Below, piece by piece: positions 25,214 to 33,879 of a DNA stretch of 64,000 nt. The notes under the pieces are model-generated. The model did not search any database. It had not been told where the DNA came from and was given only the letters and a program-made list of their open reading frames with translations. Source of the DNA: Rhodoblastus sp963804045 (GTDB lineage Bacteria; Pseudomonadota; Alphaproteobacteria; Rhizobiales; Beijerinckiaceae); assembly GCA_963804045.1 (NCBI GenBank), contig CAWDOR010000030.1:1-64000 (forward strand), read 5' to 3'. The position numbers and the translations under genes are program-made. Numbering within the stretch: the stretch's first letter is position 1; each line of letters starts with the position of its first letter.

Positions 25214-26092
25214 TCAAATTGCGTATGAAAAGGAATCATAAGCGAGCTGGCCAAGTTCCTGATCCATCTCGCGATAGGGCTGCGTCTTGTGCGAACCGAC
25301 GACTTTTGCCGGAACTCCGGCCACGGTCGAATGGGCGGGAACTTCGTGCAGCACCACCGATCCCGCGGCGATGCGGGAAAATTCGCCGATTTCGATATTG
25401 CCGAGAAGTTTCGCGCCGGCGCCGATCATCACGCCGCGTCTGACTTTGGGGTGGCGATCGCCGGCCTCCTTGCCCGTGCCGCCCAGCGTGACATTTTGCA
25501 GGATCGACACATCGTCCTCGATCACTGCGGTGGCGCCGACGACGAAGCCCGTGGCGTGATCGAGGAAGACGCCCTGGCCGATCCGCGCCGCCGGGTGAAT
25601 ATCGGTCTGGAACAGGTCAGAGGAGCGGCTTTGCAGATAAAGCGCGAAATCCTGTTTGCCGTTCGTCCAGAGGAAATGCGCCAGGCGATGAGTTTGAATC
25701 GCATGATAGCCCTTGAAATAGAGGAAGGGCTCGATGAACCTGAAACAGGCGGGATCGCGATCGATCACTGCGTTGATGTCGGCGCGAAAGCCGTCGGCGA
25801 TGGTGGGATCGGCGGCGACGGCCTTCTCAAAGACAGCGACGATTTGGCCAGAGGGAACGTAATCATTGCCCAGCCGGCCAGCGATGCGGTGAATCACCGC
25901 ATCGGCGAAGGAATCGCGATCGAGAATGGTTTGACGCAGCAGGGCGTGGAGGAAAGGTTCGTCGTCAAAGGCGAATTCGGCTTCCTCCAGCAATTTACGC
26001 CAGAGCGGATCGCGCGCGGCGGAAGGATGCGCCAGCGGGGCCAGCGATTTGGCGGAGGCGATGAGTGTGAGGTGGCGTGGATTGGCGGACAT
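25214..26092 (-). CDS. cysE: Serine O-acetyltransferase CysE
   Basis: A 292-residue enzyme making O-acetylserine from serine and acetyl-CoA, the first step of cysteine synthesis. N-terminal helical domain (DPLWRKLLEEAEFAFDDEPF, HALLRQTILDRDSFADAVIH), then the left-handed beta-helix with the catalytic hexapeptide region (IHPAARIGQGVFLDHATGFV, EDDVSILQNVTLGGTGKEAG, DRHPKVRRGVMIGAGAKLLG). The C-terminal tail ends in a Ile residue, as in enzymes that dock into cysteine synthase. A second, distinct serine acetyltransferase is at 46782. An IscR/Rrf2-like box lies upstream. Confidence 0.95.
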   Translation of the reverse strand: MSANPRHLTLIASAKSLAPLAHPSAARDPLWRKLLEEAEFAFDDEPFLHALLRQTILDRDSFADAVIHRIAGRLGNDYVPSGQIVAVFEKAVAADPTIADGFRADINAVIDRDPACFRFIEPFLYFKGYHAIQTHRLAHFLWTNGKQDFALYLQSRSSDLFQTDIHPAARIGQGVFLDHATGFVVGATAVIEDDVSILQNVTLGGTGKEAGDRHPKVRRGVMIGAGAKLLGNIEIGEFSRIAAGSVVLHEVPAHSTVAGVPAKVVGSHKTQPYREMDQELGQLAYDSFSYAI

Positions 26093-26141
26093 CGGACTCG
26101 GGTCTTGGCTGTTGAGGACGGAGAGAGATTTTCCTCGCCCA

Positions 26142-26175
26142 AGGAATAGTGATATAGTCTATAAAAGTAGTCAAT
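26142..26175 (-). promoter_or_regulatory. IscR/Rrf2-like AT-rich box, before cysE
   Basis: Gene-strand TTGACTACTTTTATAGACTA, then TATCACTATTCC. Nearly the same as the YeiH box (TTGACTAATCTTATAGAC). About 50-80 bases upstream of the cysE start. Confidence 0.6.
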
Positions 26176-26227
26176 TAAAAAGCCCGGCTCTATGTGCGAG
26201 CGGGGCCGGAGGGCGAATGGAAATTGG

Positions 26228-26716
26228 TTATTTCAATTGGTCGGCGATCTTGTCCAGCGCGACCTTGGCGCAGGCTTCGTCCTTTTCGCCGCCGGGCGCG
26301 CCGGAGACCCCAATGCCGCCGATGATTTCATCGCCGATCTTGATCGGCAGGGCCCCTTGGGCGGCGACGACATTGGCGAGGTGAACCGCGCCATTGGACG
26401 GATTGTCCTTGACCCGCTGGGCGAATTCGCCGGAGGGAATACGGAAGGTGCGGGCGGTATAGGCTTTGCGCAGGCTGTTCTCGAATGTGTGCGGCGAGGT
26501 TCCGTCGCCGCGCAGCGCGGCGATCACCTGGCCCTCGTCGCCGACGACATGGACGGAAACGCGATAGCCTTGCGCCTGACAGGTTTCATAGGCGCTCTGC
26601 GCGATGGAGGCCGCCAGCGCGGCCGGCAGAAATTTTTTCGACGGCAGTTCGGCGCGGGCGGGCAAGGCGGCGGTAGCGACCAGCGCGGCGGAAAACAGGA
26701 GTTTGACAAGGGACAT
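26228..26716 (-). CDS. GlcG/HbpS-family heme-binding protein, exported
   Basis: A 162-residue protein with a signal peptide (SLVKLLFSAALVATAALPARA). The mature part is a DUF336/GlcG-HbpS domain: AYETCQAQGYRVSVHVVGDE, GQVIAALRGDGTSPHTFENS, GGIGVSGAPGGEKDEACAKV. HbpS-type members bind heme or cobalamin and sense redox stress. A paralogue is at 49694. The start at 26716 is preceded by GAGAGG. An AT-rich box lies directly upstream. Confidence 0.88.
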   Translation of the reverse strand: MSLVKLLFSAALVATAALPARAELPSKKFLPAALAASIAQSAYETCQAQGYRVSVHVVGDEGQVIAALRGDGTSPHTFENSLRKAYTARTFRIPSGEFAQRVKDNPSNGAVHLANVVAAQGALPIKIGDEIIGGIGVSGAPGGEKDEACAKVALDKIADQLK

Positions 26717-26749
26717 GGGGAGGGCCTCTCGAGCGTGGAAAGAGGCCAT

Positions 26750-26790
26750 CCTATCAGATAATAAAATACAATAAAGATAGGAATTATATG
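26750..26790 (-). promoter_or_regulatory. IscR/Rrf2-like AT-rich box, before GlcG/HbpS gene
   Basis: An imperfect dyad bounded by CCTATC and GATAGG, with GATAGGAATTATATG on the plus strand. It is 35-75 bases upstream of the heme-protein gene and touches the 3' end of the Rrf2 gene. Confidence 0.55.
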
Positions 26791-27227
26791 TTTCGTCCGC
26801 CGAGTTTCAGACCTTTCAGTCCCCGCGCGCGCATGGCGGCGATCGAGGTGCGGTCGAGAATCAGCGCCATGGCGTCGCGCACATCGAGCATCACGTCGCG
26901 AATCGCGCAGGCCTCGACATCGCCACAATCGGTGCAAGGACGATAGGCGGTGCGGCTGGCGCAGGCGATCGGCGCCAGCGGGCCGTCGAGAATACGGATG
27001 ATCTGTCCCGCGGTGATCGCGTCGGCGGGGCGCGCCAGCTGATAGCCGCCGCCCTTGCCCTTCTTGCTGGCGAGAATGCCGGCTTTGGTCAATTCCAGCA
27101 GGATGGCGTCGAGAAATTTGCGCGGGATATTGTTGGTTTCCGCGATATCCGCGGCGAGAGACACGCCTTGCGCGCCCGCAAGATGGATCAGCGCTTTGAG
27201 TCCATATTTGGCTTTGTTCGACAGCAT
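26784..27227 (-). CDS. Rrf2-family regulator with four-cysteine cluster
   Basis: A 147-residue Rrf2 protein. The winged HTH (AKYGLKALIHLAG, VSLAADIAETNNIPRKFLDA, LASKKGKGGGYQLARP) has the typical KGGGY wing. C89, C98, C101 and C107 lie in CASRTAYRPCTDCGDVEACA, fit for an Fe-S cluster or thiol sensor, as in IscR, NsrR and relatives. ATG at 27227 matches the family's usual N-terminus (MLSNKAKYGL); the longer frame to 27386 lacks support. It is my candidate for the regulator of the sulfur island because AT-rich boxes of Rrf2 type recur through it. Confidence 0.92.
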   Translation of the reverse strand: MLSNKAKYGLKALIHLAGAQGVSLAADIAETNNIPRKFLDAILLELTKAGILASKKGKGGGYQLARPADAITAGQIIRILDGPLAPIACASRTAYRPCTDCGDVEACAIRDVMLDVRDAMALILDRTSIAAMRARGLKGLKLGGRNI

Positions 27228-27370
27228 GGCCTCACCAATCCGCTTTTTTGTTTTCCCGCGCGACGCAGCGCCCACAGTCTCTACCCCGAGAATGTCGATT
27301 GGCTTAGCCGGAATTACAAGCCGTTTAGCGCAACACGAGAAAAACGGCGATGGCTGAGGAAAATAATTGC

Positions 27371-27384
27371 CTTTAAATCCGATC
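27371..27384 (-). promoter_or_regulatory. Weak IscR/Rrf2-like box between the Rrf2 and tonB genes
   Basis: Gene-strand GATCGGATTTAAAG, two or three mismatches from the GATAGGATTTATA block. It sits in an AT-rich divergent region and could serve autoregulation and tonB. Low certainty. Confidence 0.35.
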
Positions 27385-27432
27385 AAATATATATTGTTTA
27401 AACGTGATCCTCGAAGCCGAAAGGCTCAATCC

Positions 27433-28183
27433 ATGACTGCTGCTTTCGCGCCGTCGCTTCCGGTCGGCGGCATCGCTCAAGAAAACGCCGCGGACTATGT
27501 CGCTGGCCTTCCCGGGGCGCAAACCCTTCTCGCGCTGAAACCGGCGCGCCAGTTCTACCTCGCCGAAATTCTCGCGGTCGGGCTCTACGCCCTCGTCGTC
27601 GCGGCAGGCCTGAATTACAAGACCGCTCCGATCGAGGCCCCGCCGGAAGAACCGATGGAGCTGGTGATGGAGGAGGCCGCGCCGCCGCCCCCGCCGCCCG
27701 AACAGGTCAAGGCGCCCGAGCCAAAAGAGGTCGCGCCGCCGCCGCCCAAGGCGATCGAACCCGCCGTCGCCCCGGTCGAGCCGCCCAAGCCTAAACCCAA
27801 ACCCATTCCCAAGCCGAAACCCGTTCCCAAGGTCGAGCACAAACCGCAGCCCCAGGCCGCGCGCGTCGCCCGAACCCGCGAGGAAGCCGCGCCGGCCAGA
27901 CCGGTTCCCGCCGGAGCTTCGGCTTCGGTCATCGCCAACCAGATTCACGGCTGCCTCGCCCGCGCCGGCGCCAATCTCTATCCAGACTTCGCAAAGGCCG
28001 CGCTCGGGCACGGTCGCCTATCGCGCCAGCATCAGCGCCAGCGGCTCGGTTTCCTACAGCTGGTCGTCCTCGGGCAATTCCGCCTTCGATTCCGCCGCGC
28101 AAAGGGCTGGCGCGCGCTGCGGCGGCGTGCAGGCGCCGGGGCGCCCGGCCGCCGTCAGCGGCGCCATCACCTTCCGCTCCTGA
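27433..28183 (+). CDS. tonB: TonB energy transducer (frameshifted near 28004)
   Basis: N-terminal membrane anchor (YLAEILAVGLYALVVAAGLN), a long periplasmic Pro/Lys/Glu-rich rod (repeats of KPKPIPKPKP type), then a TonB C-terminal domain. After AKAA at about 28004 the frame changes: reading one base fewer gives SGTVAYRASISASGS and a normal C-terminal domain ending at the TGA at 28181-28183. In the uncorrected frame the reading continues into exbB, making an artificial fusion. One extra C in GCGCTCGGG would explain it. With ExbB and ExbD just downstream this is a complete TonB energising complex, probably driving the receptor at 30832. ATG at 27433 has AAAGG upstream. Confidence 0.85.
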
Positions 28184-28224
28184 GCGAACAAACCCCTCCC
28201 GCCAACTCAAAAGAAAGCCTGGTC

Positions 28225-28962
28225 ATGTCCGATCCCATCGCCGCGCCCGTCATCGCGCACAGCCTCTCCCCAGTCGATCTGTTCTTGCAGGCCGATTCCA
28301 TCGTCAAGACCGTGATGGTCCTGCTGGTCATAGCCTCGGCCTGGGGCTGGGCGGTGATTCTCGACAAGGAAATCCGGCTCAAACTGCTCAACGCCAGGGC
28401 GAAGAAACTCATCGCCAGCATTCAAGGGGCGGAACTGCCGCTGGGCCAGCTCGCGCCGGAATTCGCCAAGGCCTCGGCCAACGATCCGCTCGTGCAGGTC
28501 TATCGCGCCGCGGCGGATGAATTTTTGCGCTCGCGCGAAATCCTCGGCACGGACTCCCAACGCGACGCGCTGCAGGAGCGCGTCCATCGCGCCGCCAATC
28601 TCGCCAGCGCCTCCGCTATAGGCTATTTGCAGGCGCGACTTGGCAGCCTGGCTACGATTGGAGCCGTCTCGCCCTTCGTCGGGCTGTTCGGCACGGTTTG
28701 GGGCATCATGAACTCCTTCCAGGGCATAGCGGCTTCCAACAACACCAGCCTGGCGGTGGTCGCGCCGGGCATCGCCGAGGCGCTGTTCGCCACGGCGCTG
28801 GGGCTGGTCGCGGCCATTCCCGCGGTGATTTTCTACAATCGCATCGGAACCGACATCACCAATTACAGCAAGAAAATAGCCAGCTTCATCGGCGTGTTCG
28901 AAATTGAGTTGTCCCGCCAGCTGTCGAAGAAGGGAGAGCGCAATGGCCTTCGCGTTGCGTAA
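28225..28962 (+). CDS. exbB: ExbB/MotA-TolQ-type proton channel subunit
   Basis: A 245-residue inner-membrane protein with three membrane segments (IVKTVMVLLVIASAWGWAVI, RLGSLATIGAVSPFVGLFGT, LFATALGLVAAIPAVIFYNR). The MotA/TolQ/ExbB signature APGIAEALFATALGLVAAIP is intact. It uses proton flow to energise TonB. The ATG at 28225 (reading SDPIAAPVIAHSL) is the natural start. The last 20 bases overlap exbD. Confidence 0.93.
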   Translation: MSDPIAAPVIAHSLSPVDLFLQADSIVKTVMVLLVIASAWGWAVILDKEIRLKLLNARAKKLIASIQGAELPLGQLAPEFAKASANDPLVQVYRAAADEFLRSREILGTDSQRDALQERVHRAANLASASAIGYLQARLGSLATIGAVSPFVGLFGTVWGIMNSFQGIAASNNTSLAVVAPGIAEALFATALGLVAAIPAVIFYNRIGTDITNYSKKIASFIGVFEIELSRQLSKKGERNGLRVA

Positions 28963-29398
28963 TCAGGATGGGGGCTCCGACGTCGCCCCCATGGCCGACA
29001 TGAATGTGACGCCGCTGGTCGACGTCATGCTGGTGCTGCTGATCGTCTTCATGGTGGCGGCGCCGTTGATGACGGTGGGCATGCCGGTCGATCTGCCCAA
29101 GGTTCAGGCCAAGCAGCTCAACGACCAAAAGCCGCCGATCTCCGTGAGCATCGACGCCGATGGCCGCTTCTTCATCGACCAGAAGGAGGTCGCCTCTGAC
29201 GATCTGCTCGGCGACTTGAGCGCCAGCGCGGAAAACGACAAGGAGCGCCGCATCCATGTGCGCGGCGACCGCAATGTCTCCTATGGCAAGGTGATCGAGG
29301 CCATGGGCAAGATCAACAGCGCCGGTTTCACCAAGGTCGCGCTGGTGTCCGAGCCTCTCGGACAGGGCGCCGCGCCCGCCGCTCCGCCGGCGAAATGA
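28943..29398 (+). CDS. exbD: ExbD/TolR-type proton channel subunit
   Basis: A 151-residue protein with one membrane segment (VTPLVDVMLVLLIVFMVAAP) that includes the conserved Asp in LVDVML, followed by a periplasmic domain (VSIDADGRFFIDQKEVASDD, VSYGKVIEAMGKINSAGFTK). GGGAGAG precedes ATG 28943 and overlaps the end of exbB. A terminator follows. Confidence 0.93.
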   Translation: MAFALRNQDGGSDVAPMADMNVTPLVDVMLVLLIVFMVAAPLMTVGMPVDLPKVQAKQLNDQKPPISVSIDADGRFFIDQKEVASDDLLGDLSASAENDKERRIHVRGDRNVSYGKVIEAMGKINSAGFTKVALVSEPLGQGAAPAAPPAK

Positions 29399-29423
29399 CC
29401 GGGCGGGGACACGTAGACAACGA

Positions 29424-29453
29424 AAAGGCCGGGGCGCAAACCCCGGCCTTTTT
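29424..29453 (+). terminator. Rho-independent terminator after tonB-exbBD
   Basis: Stem AAGGCCGGGG / CCCCGGCCTT, loop CGCAAA, then a T run. Confidence 0.85.
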
Positions 29454-29471
29454 CATTGGAACGAGCAGAGC

Positions 29472-30077
29472 TCAGCCGCCGCGCCGATCCTCGTAGGAAA
29501 GCACCAGATGGGCCAGCACTTCTCCGCCCAGGGCGCGATAGGAATGGGGCACATCGGCGTCGAAATGAATGGCGTCGCCGGGGCCGAGCCGATAGGGCGG
29601 CTCGCGGCCCGTGACGATTTCCAGCTCGCCTGAGACCACGACGATATTTTCCGACGTGCCCGAGGCATGGGCTTGCGACTCCTCGATATGGCCGGGAGCT
29701 ATGGTCAGTTCATAAATCTCCACGCGCGGCTGTTCGCCGAAAGCGGTGAGCGCCCGCGATCTGAAGGCGCCGCCGCTGGAGACCAGACAATTGGCGTCAC
29801 TCTTGCGGATCACCGCCGCGCCGCCGCGCCGGGGCGTGGCGATCAGGCTGCCGAAGGGCACGTCGAGCGCATTGGCGATCTTCCACAGCACGTCAATGCT
29901 CGGCGCGCGCTGGCCATTGACGATGGCTTCGAGCAAATCGGGCTCGACGCCGGTGAGATCGGCGAGTTTTTCCAGCGCGCCATTTTCTTGCCGCAGCCGG
30001 GCGCGCAGTCGCGCCGCGATCACCAGGGTCAGGTCTTGTTCAGTGACCGGCGGTCCCTCGACATGTTTGGCGTTCAT
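29472..30077 (-). CDS. XRE-family regulator with C-terminal cupin
   Basis: A 201-residue regulator: N-terminal HTH_3 (RLRARLRQENGALEKLADLT, SIDVLWKIANALDVPFGSLI) and a C-terminal cupin (GEQPRVEIYELTIAPGHIEE, GTSENIVVVSGELEIVTGR, DAIHFDADVPHSYRALGG). This class controls small-molecule metabolism, often amino acids or sulfur compounds; the cupin would bind the effector. ATG at 30077 has GGAG at six bases; an AT-rich box lies immediately upstream, overlapping the likely promoter. Confidence 0.9.
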   Translation of the reverse strand: MNAKHVEGPPVTEQDLTLVIAARLRARLRQENGALEKLADLTGVEPDLLEAIVNGQRAPSIDVLWKIANALDVPFGSLIATPRRGGAAVIRKSDANCLVSSGGAFRSRALTAFGEQPRVEIYELTIAPGHIEESQAHASGTSENIVVVSGELEIVTGREPPYRLGPGDAIHFDADVPHSYRALGGEVLAHLVLSYEDRRGG

Positions 30078-30091
30078 CCGTCGCTCCATCA

Positions 30092-30108
30092 GACTATAAA
30101 ATCTATGG
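30092..30108 (-). promoter_or_regulatory. IscR/Rrf2-like AT-rich box, before XRE-cupin gene
   Basis: Gene-strand CCATAGATTTTATAGTC, matching the GATAGATTTTATA block. It ends only 15 bases before the start codon, so binding would block transcription or the RBS. Confidence 0.55.
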
Positions 30109-30148
30109 AATAAAAATACTGTAGCCGTCAAGGCTCACTTCCGGCGGT

Positions 30149-30769
30149 TCACTTCATGGCCGAGGGCCCGGAGAGGTATTTGGCCAGCGCGTCGATCTCG
30201 GCGTCGGCAAGTTTTTGCGCCACTTCGTTCATGACATCGCCGGGGCTGTTGCGGCGCTCGCCGGCCTTCCAGGCATAGAGCTGATTGGCAAGATAGGATT
30301 CGCGCTGCCCCGCCAGCGCGGGAATCGGCGAATGCGCGTCCGGGTCGCCTTGGCCTCGCTCGCCGTGACATGAGGCGCAGGGCGGCAGGCCGCGCGCGGA
30401 ATCGCCGTCCTGAAACAGGTTTTGCCCGGCGGCGGAAAAGTTTCGCGCCTCGCCCGACCAAGGCGGCGACCCCGCGAAATAGGCGGCGATATCGGCGATG
30501 TCCTGTTTGCCGATCGCCGCGGCCATCGCGGTCATGAACTCGTTTTTCCGCGCGCCCGATTGGAAATCGATGAGCTGTTTGCGCAGATAGGCGACATGCT
30601 GTCCCGCGAGCTTGGGATAATGCTCCGCCGTGCCCAGGCCCGCCTCGCCATGGCATTCCTGGCATTGCTCGGCCTTGGAGCGGATTTTGCCGCGTTCGAA
30701 ATCGCCGGGCAGGTTTTGCGCCGGGGACGGTGTTGCGACCAGAAGCAGCAGAAGCGAGAGACGGCGCAA
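30149..30769 (-). CDS. Cytochrome c4-like diheme cytochrome
   Basis: A 206-residue periplasmic diheme cytochrome c. Heme motifs are CQECH and CASCH; each half ends with a Met-containing segment (KNEFMTAMAAAIG, SPGDVMNEVAQKLAD). The signal peptide is LRRLSLLLLLVATPSPAQ, which argues for a TTG start at 30769; the longer frame to 30880 would begin inside the receptor gene and lacks such a leader. It lies just after the terminator of the receptor gene. Likely an electron carrier to a terminal oxidase or sulfur enzyme. Confidence 0.82.
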   Translation of the reverse strand: MRRLSLLLLLVATPSPAQNLPGDFERGKIRSKAEQCQECHGEAGLGTAEHYPKLAGQHVAYLRKQLIDFQSGARKNEFMTAMAAAIGKQDIADIAAYFAGSPPWSGEARNFSAAGQNLFQDGDSARGLPPCASCHGERGQGDPDAHSPIPALAGQRESYLANQLYAWKAGERRNSPGDVMNEVAQKLADAEIDALAKYLSGPSAMK

Positions 30770-30780
30770 GGAGTCGTTCC

Positions 30781-30812
30781 AAAAAACCGGCGCCGAAAAT
30801 TCGACGCCGGCC
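30781..30812 (-). terminator. Rho-independent terminator after the TonB-dependent receptor
   Basis: On the minus strand CCGGCGTCGAA / TTCGGCGCCGG (one G:T pair) followed by six T residues. It lies between the receptor and the diheme cytochrome. Confidence 0.7.
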
Positions 30813-30831
30813 AGGTTGCGCGGGACAACGG

Positions 30832-33418
30832 TCAGAACTTGGTGCGGAAGGTCACGCCGACGGTAAGCGGATCGACCCATTGGACCACCGCCGGCGCATT
30901 GCCGGAGGAGGCCGACAGCGCCAGGCTCTGGAAAGCCTGCCGGTTGAACAGGTTCTTCGCCCAGATGGCGATGTCATATTTGTCGTCCGGGGTCTTGAAG
31001 CCAAAACCGGCGTTGAAGATCACATAGGACGACTGTTTGAGAACGTCGGTGGTGTAGGCGGCGTCGAGCGAGAACAAGGTCGTGCTCTTGAACGACTCGG
31101 TCGTATAGACATAGCCGCGCCAGTGCTGGCTGAGGAATTCGCCTGCGGCATATTCGTAATTGGCGCCCAGCGAGAAGGTGTAGGGCGTCACATTGGGCAC
31201 GCGGGCGCCGGACAGGTTGATCGACGTCGGCGCGCCGGTCTCGTTGGCCAGGTCGGCGGGCAATGTGCCGTTCGGGAATCTGACATACCAGGCGCCATTA
31301 TAGGCGGCGGCGAAATTGATCCACAAATTCTCGATCGGCGAATAGCGCCCATCCAGTTCGAAGCCGGCCAGACGCACTTCGGGAATATTGCCTAGGTACG
31401 ACTTGCTCAGCGTGCCCGTTCCGGTGCTGGTCTGATAGTTGAAATAATTCACCAGCGTCGCCTGGAAATTGGTGATGTTGTTCAGATAGGCGTTGGCGTT
31501 GACCTGGAGATGATTGTCCAACCAGTTGGACTTGAAGCCAAGCTCGTAGTCCATCGAGATTTCGGGTTGAGTGATGATGTTCATATTGCTGACGGCGTTA
31601 TAGACGGCATAGGTCGAGGGCCCCGGCTGACCGCCGGCGGTATTGTAGATCGGCGTTGCGATTGTGTTGGCCGCGCCCGATTTCACGCCGCGCGCGACAT
31701 TGAGATAGGCGGTGACATTGTCGTTGAACTTGTAGGAGGGATTGATCAGGAAAGAGATGGAATTGGTGTGCTGCGTGCCGTCGAGATAGAAATTGGTTCC
31801 ACCGATTTCGCTGATGACATAGTCGGTGCGAACATTGGTCAGGGCGGGCGAGAGCGCGGCGCCGCCAAAATAATAACCGTCGTCGGACGCTGTGCGGATT
31901 TCATAGGAATTGCGCAAGCCCAGCGTCAGCGAGGCGTGTTCGTCGTAATGATAGGTTCCCTGCGCGAATTGCGCGATGGTTGTGATACCGGCGCGGCCAT
32001 AGAGATCGGACTCGACGCCGTTCAGGATATTGGAAGCGTTGACTCCGGTATTGGTCGCGTTCCGGTTCAGCAGCGACACGGCGTCGGGACCGAATTGCAT
32101 GCGGTCGTTGGAATTGATGATTTCGCGCAGGAAATAATTGCCCAGCGTCCAGTCGAATTTTTCTCCCGTTGGCGAGGACAGGCGGATTTCCTCCGAATAT
32201 TGATTTCACGCCGACGTCATAGCCGGAGATGTTGTTGTCGATGGCCTGAATGCCGTAATTGCCGCCCGAATTGTTCGGATGGAAGTCGAAATGGCGCCAG
32301 GCGGAGACGGAGGTCAGCGTATAGTCGCCAAGCCTCCAGTTCAGCTCGTTGGAGGCGCCATTGGTGTGGGTCTGGATCGACCCAATATTGGTATAGGGAT
32401 CGGCCCAGGCGTTGTAATTCATGTTGTGGGCATATTGCGGATAGAGATATTTCAGCGCCGAAAGCGGATCGTGGAAGGTCTCGGTCACGTTTGAGGAATT
32501 GGTGACCTTGATGTTGTGCGACTGGCCATTGGGATCGGTCGTCCAGCCGTCGTTGTAAGTTCCCCAAGTGTTGTTGGTTTCATTGGTCGCGGCGTGTTCG
32601 AAGATGAAGCGATCGGTGATGTCGCCGAATGTGCCGAGCAATTGGCCGCGCACGCCCCAGCGATCCGTGTCTTGGCCTTTTGGCGCGGAGGGGTCGAGTT
32701 CGTTCTTGATGAAGCCGTCTTGTTTCGCGCCGAAGGCGGAAATGCGATAGGCGAGTTCGTCGGGAACGAGCGCGCCAGTGGTGGTGAATTTCTCTTCGGT
32801 CAGGCGACGGCTTCCCAAGGTGGTTTCGGTGGTCGTTTGCGGTTCGAAACTCGGCTGATTGGTGTTGATGATGATCGCGCCTGTGGTGGTGTTCTTGCCG
32901 AGCAGGGTGCCCTGGGGGCCGCGCGCGATCTGCACCGACTCGATGTCATATTGGGTCAGCCAGGAAAAGCCGATGTGGGTATAGAACACATTGTCGACGA
33001 TCAGGCCGACGTCGCCTTCCGAGCCGTCGGCGCCGCCGGAAATGCCGGTGACGCCGCGCAGGCCATTGGCGCCGGTGCGCGGATTGGCCACGGCGGGCGT
33101 GAAACTCGGCACACGCTGTACAATGTCTTTCCAGTTTTCGACATGTTCGCGATCGGCCGATTTCTTGCCGATGGCTGAAATGGGCAATGGCACGTCCTGG
33201 GCCTTTTCGGCGCGGTCGCGGGCGGTGATGGTCACTTCCTCGACCTGCGCGGTCGCCGGCGCCGCGGCGGCGGCTGGCGCGGGCGTTGGCGCATCCTCAG
33301 CGGCGCGCGCGGGAGCGAGGCCAAGCGAGACGAGAAGCGCGGCGCCGCCGATCAAACCGACGGGGAACGCCCGAACACTGGACAGAAGAGCCTGACGGCG
33401 GCGGAACGAACTGGGCAT
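30832..33418 (-). CDS. TonB-dependent outer-membrane receptor (frameshifted near 32205)
   Basis: A ~860-residue receptor. Signal peptide (AFPVGLIGGAALLVSLGLAP), plug domain with TonB-box-like EEVTITARDRAEKAQDVPLP and VPSFTPAVANPRTGANGLRG, IARGPQGTLLGKNTTTGAII, then a beta-barrel with a C-terminal aromatic residue (LTVGVTFRTKF). The barrel reading changes frame at about 32205: AAA for AA in GTGAAATCAA. Removing one A restores VNQYSEEIRLSSPTGEKFDW, typical of the family. The two halves overlap as separate readings (31901-33418 and 30832-32100). Substrate unknown; the plug resembles siderophore/vitamin B12/sulfonate receptors. In this island a sulfur compound is possible. Confidence 0.9.
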
Positions 33419-33462
33419 CTGGAACTTCCTGCATTGATGGGAAACGCGCCGCCTATCTAGTC

Positions 33463-33478
33463 GGCAATAAATTCTATC
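33463..33478 (-). promoter_or_regulatory. IscR/Rrf2-like AT-rich box, before the TonB-dependent receptor
   Basis: Gene-strand GATAGAATTTATTGCC preceded by ATACTAACAC. Fits the ACTA-N5-GATAGAWTTTAT pattern. About 45 bases upstream of the receptor start. Confidence 0.55.
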
Positions 33479-33809
33479 GTGTTAGTATGATTATTTATCC
33501 GCAGCCGAGTCAATCGGCGCGGCGGGAAAAACAACGTTAATTTCCGATGAACGAGACCCCATGTTGCAAAAAAAACACAAAGGCTGCCCTCGGCGCCCCT
33601 TTGCCGACAAGGTGAAAAACAGGTTTAAAAGGCGAATATTCCCTACGTTGTCTTTTGAAAGCGATTTGTCCTCGTATTTAGGGCGGCGCGAGACGGATGA
33701 TCCACGCGGAGAAGCATTTTTTGCTTTTTGTCGGCAAAGGCTCGGCCCGCGACTGTCGAAAAATCGTCGCAGTCCGCGAAGACGGCCATTGTCAAAAAGG
33801 CATAATCCG

Positions 33810-33840
33810 TCTATTCCTACCATAATAATAGTTTTATTAG
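33810..33840 (+). promoter_or_regulatory. IscR/Rrf2-like AT-rich box, before the PSD1-type gene
   Basis: CTATTCCTACCATAATAATA then GTTTTATTAGC. It resembles the boxes before the rhodanese and peroxiredoxin genes (CCTACC ... TATTTTAT). Confidence 0.4.
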
Positions 33841-33879
33841 CGGCGCTTCGGCGTCGTTCGCGCAAGCTTCAAACCGAAA

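Larger units (their letters stand above)
33419..33879. other. Divergent intergenic region, 461 bp
   Basis: Separates the receptor gene (-) from the PSD1-type gene (+). Two AT-rich boxes lie at its ends (33463-33478 and 33810-33840). It is less GC-rich than its surroundings. I see no convincing gene. Confidence 0.5.

Noticed and set aside
27433..28962. True TonB-ExbB fusion protein
   Set aside because: The linking segment is Arg-rich out-of-frame TonB sequence; a one-base correction gives a normal TonB end and a separate exbB start.
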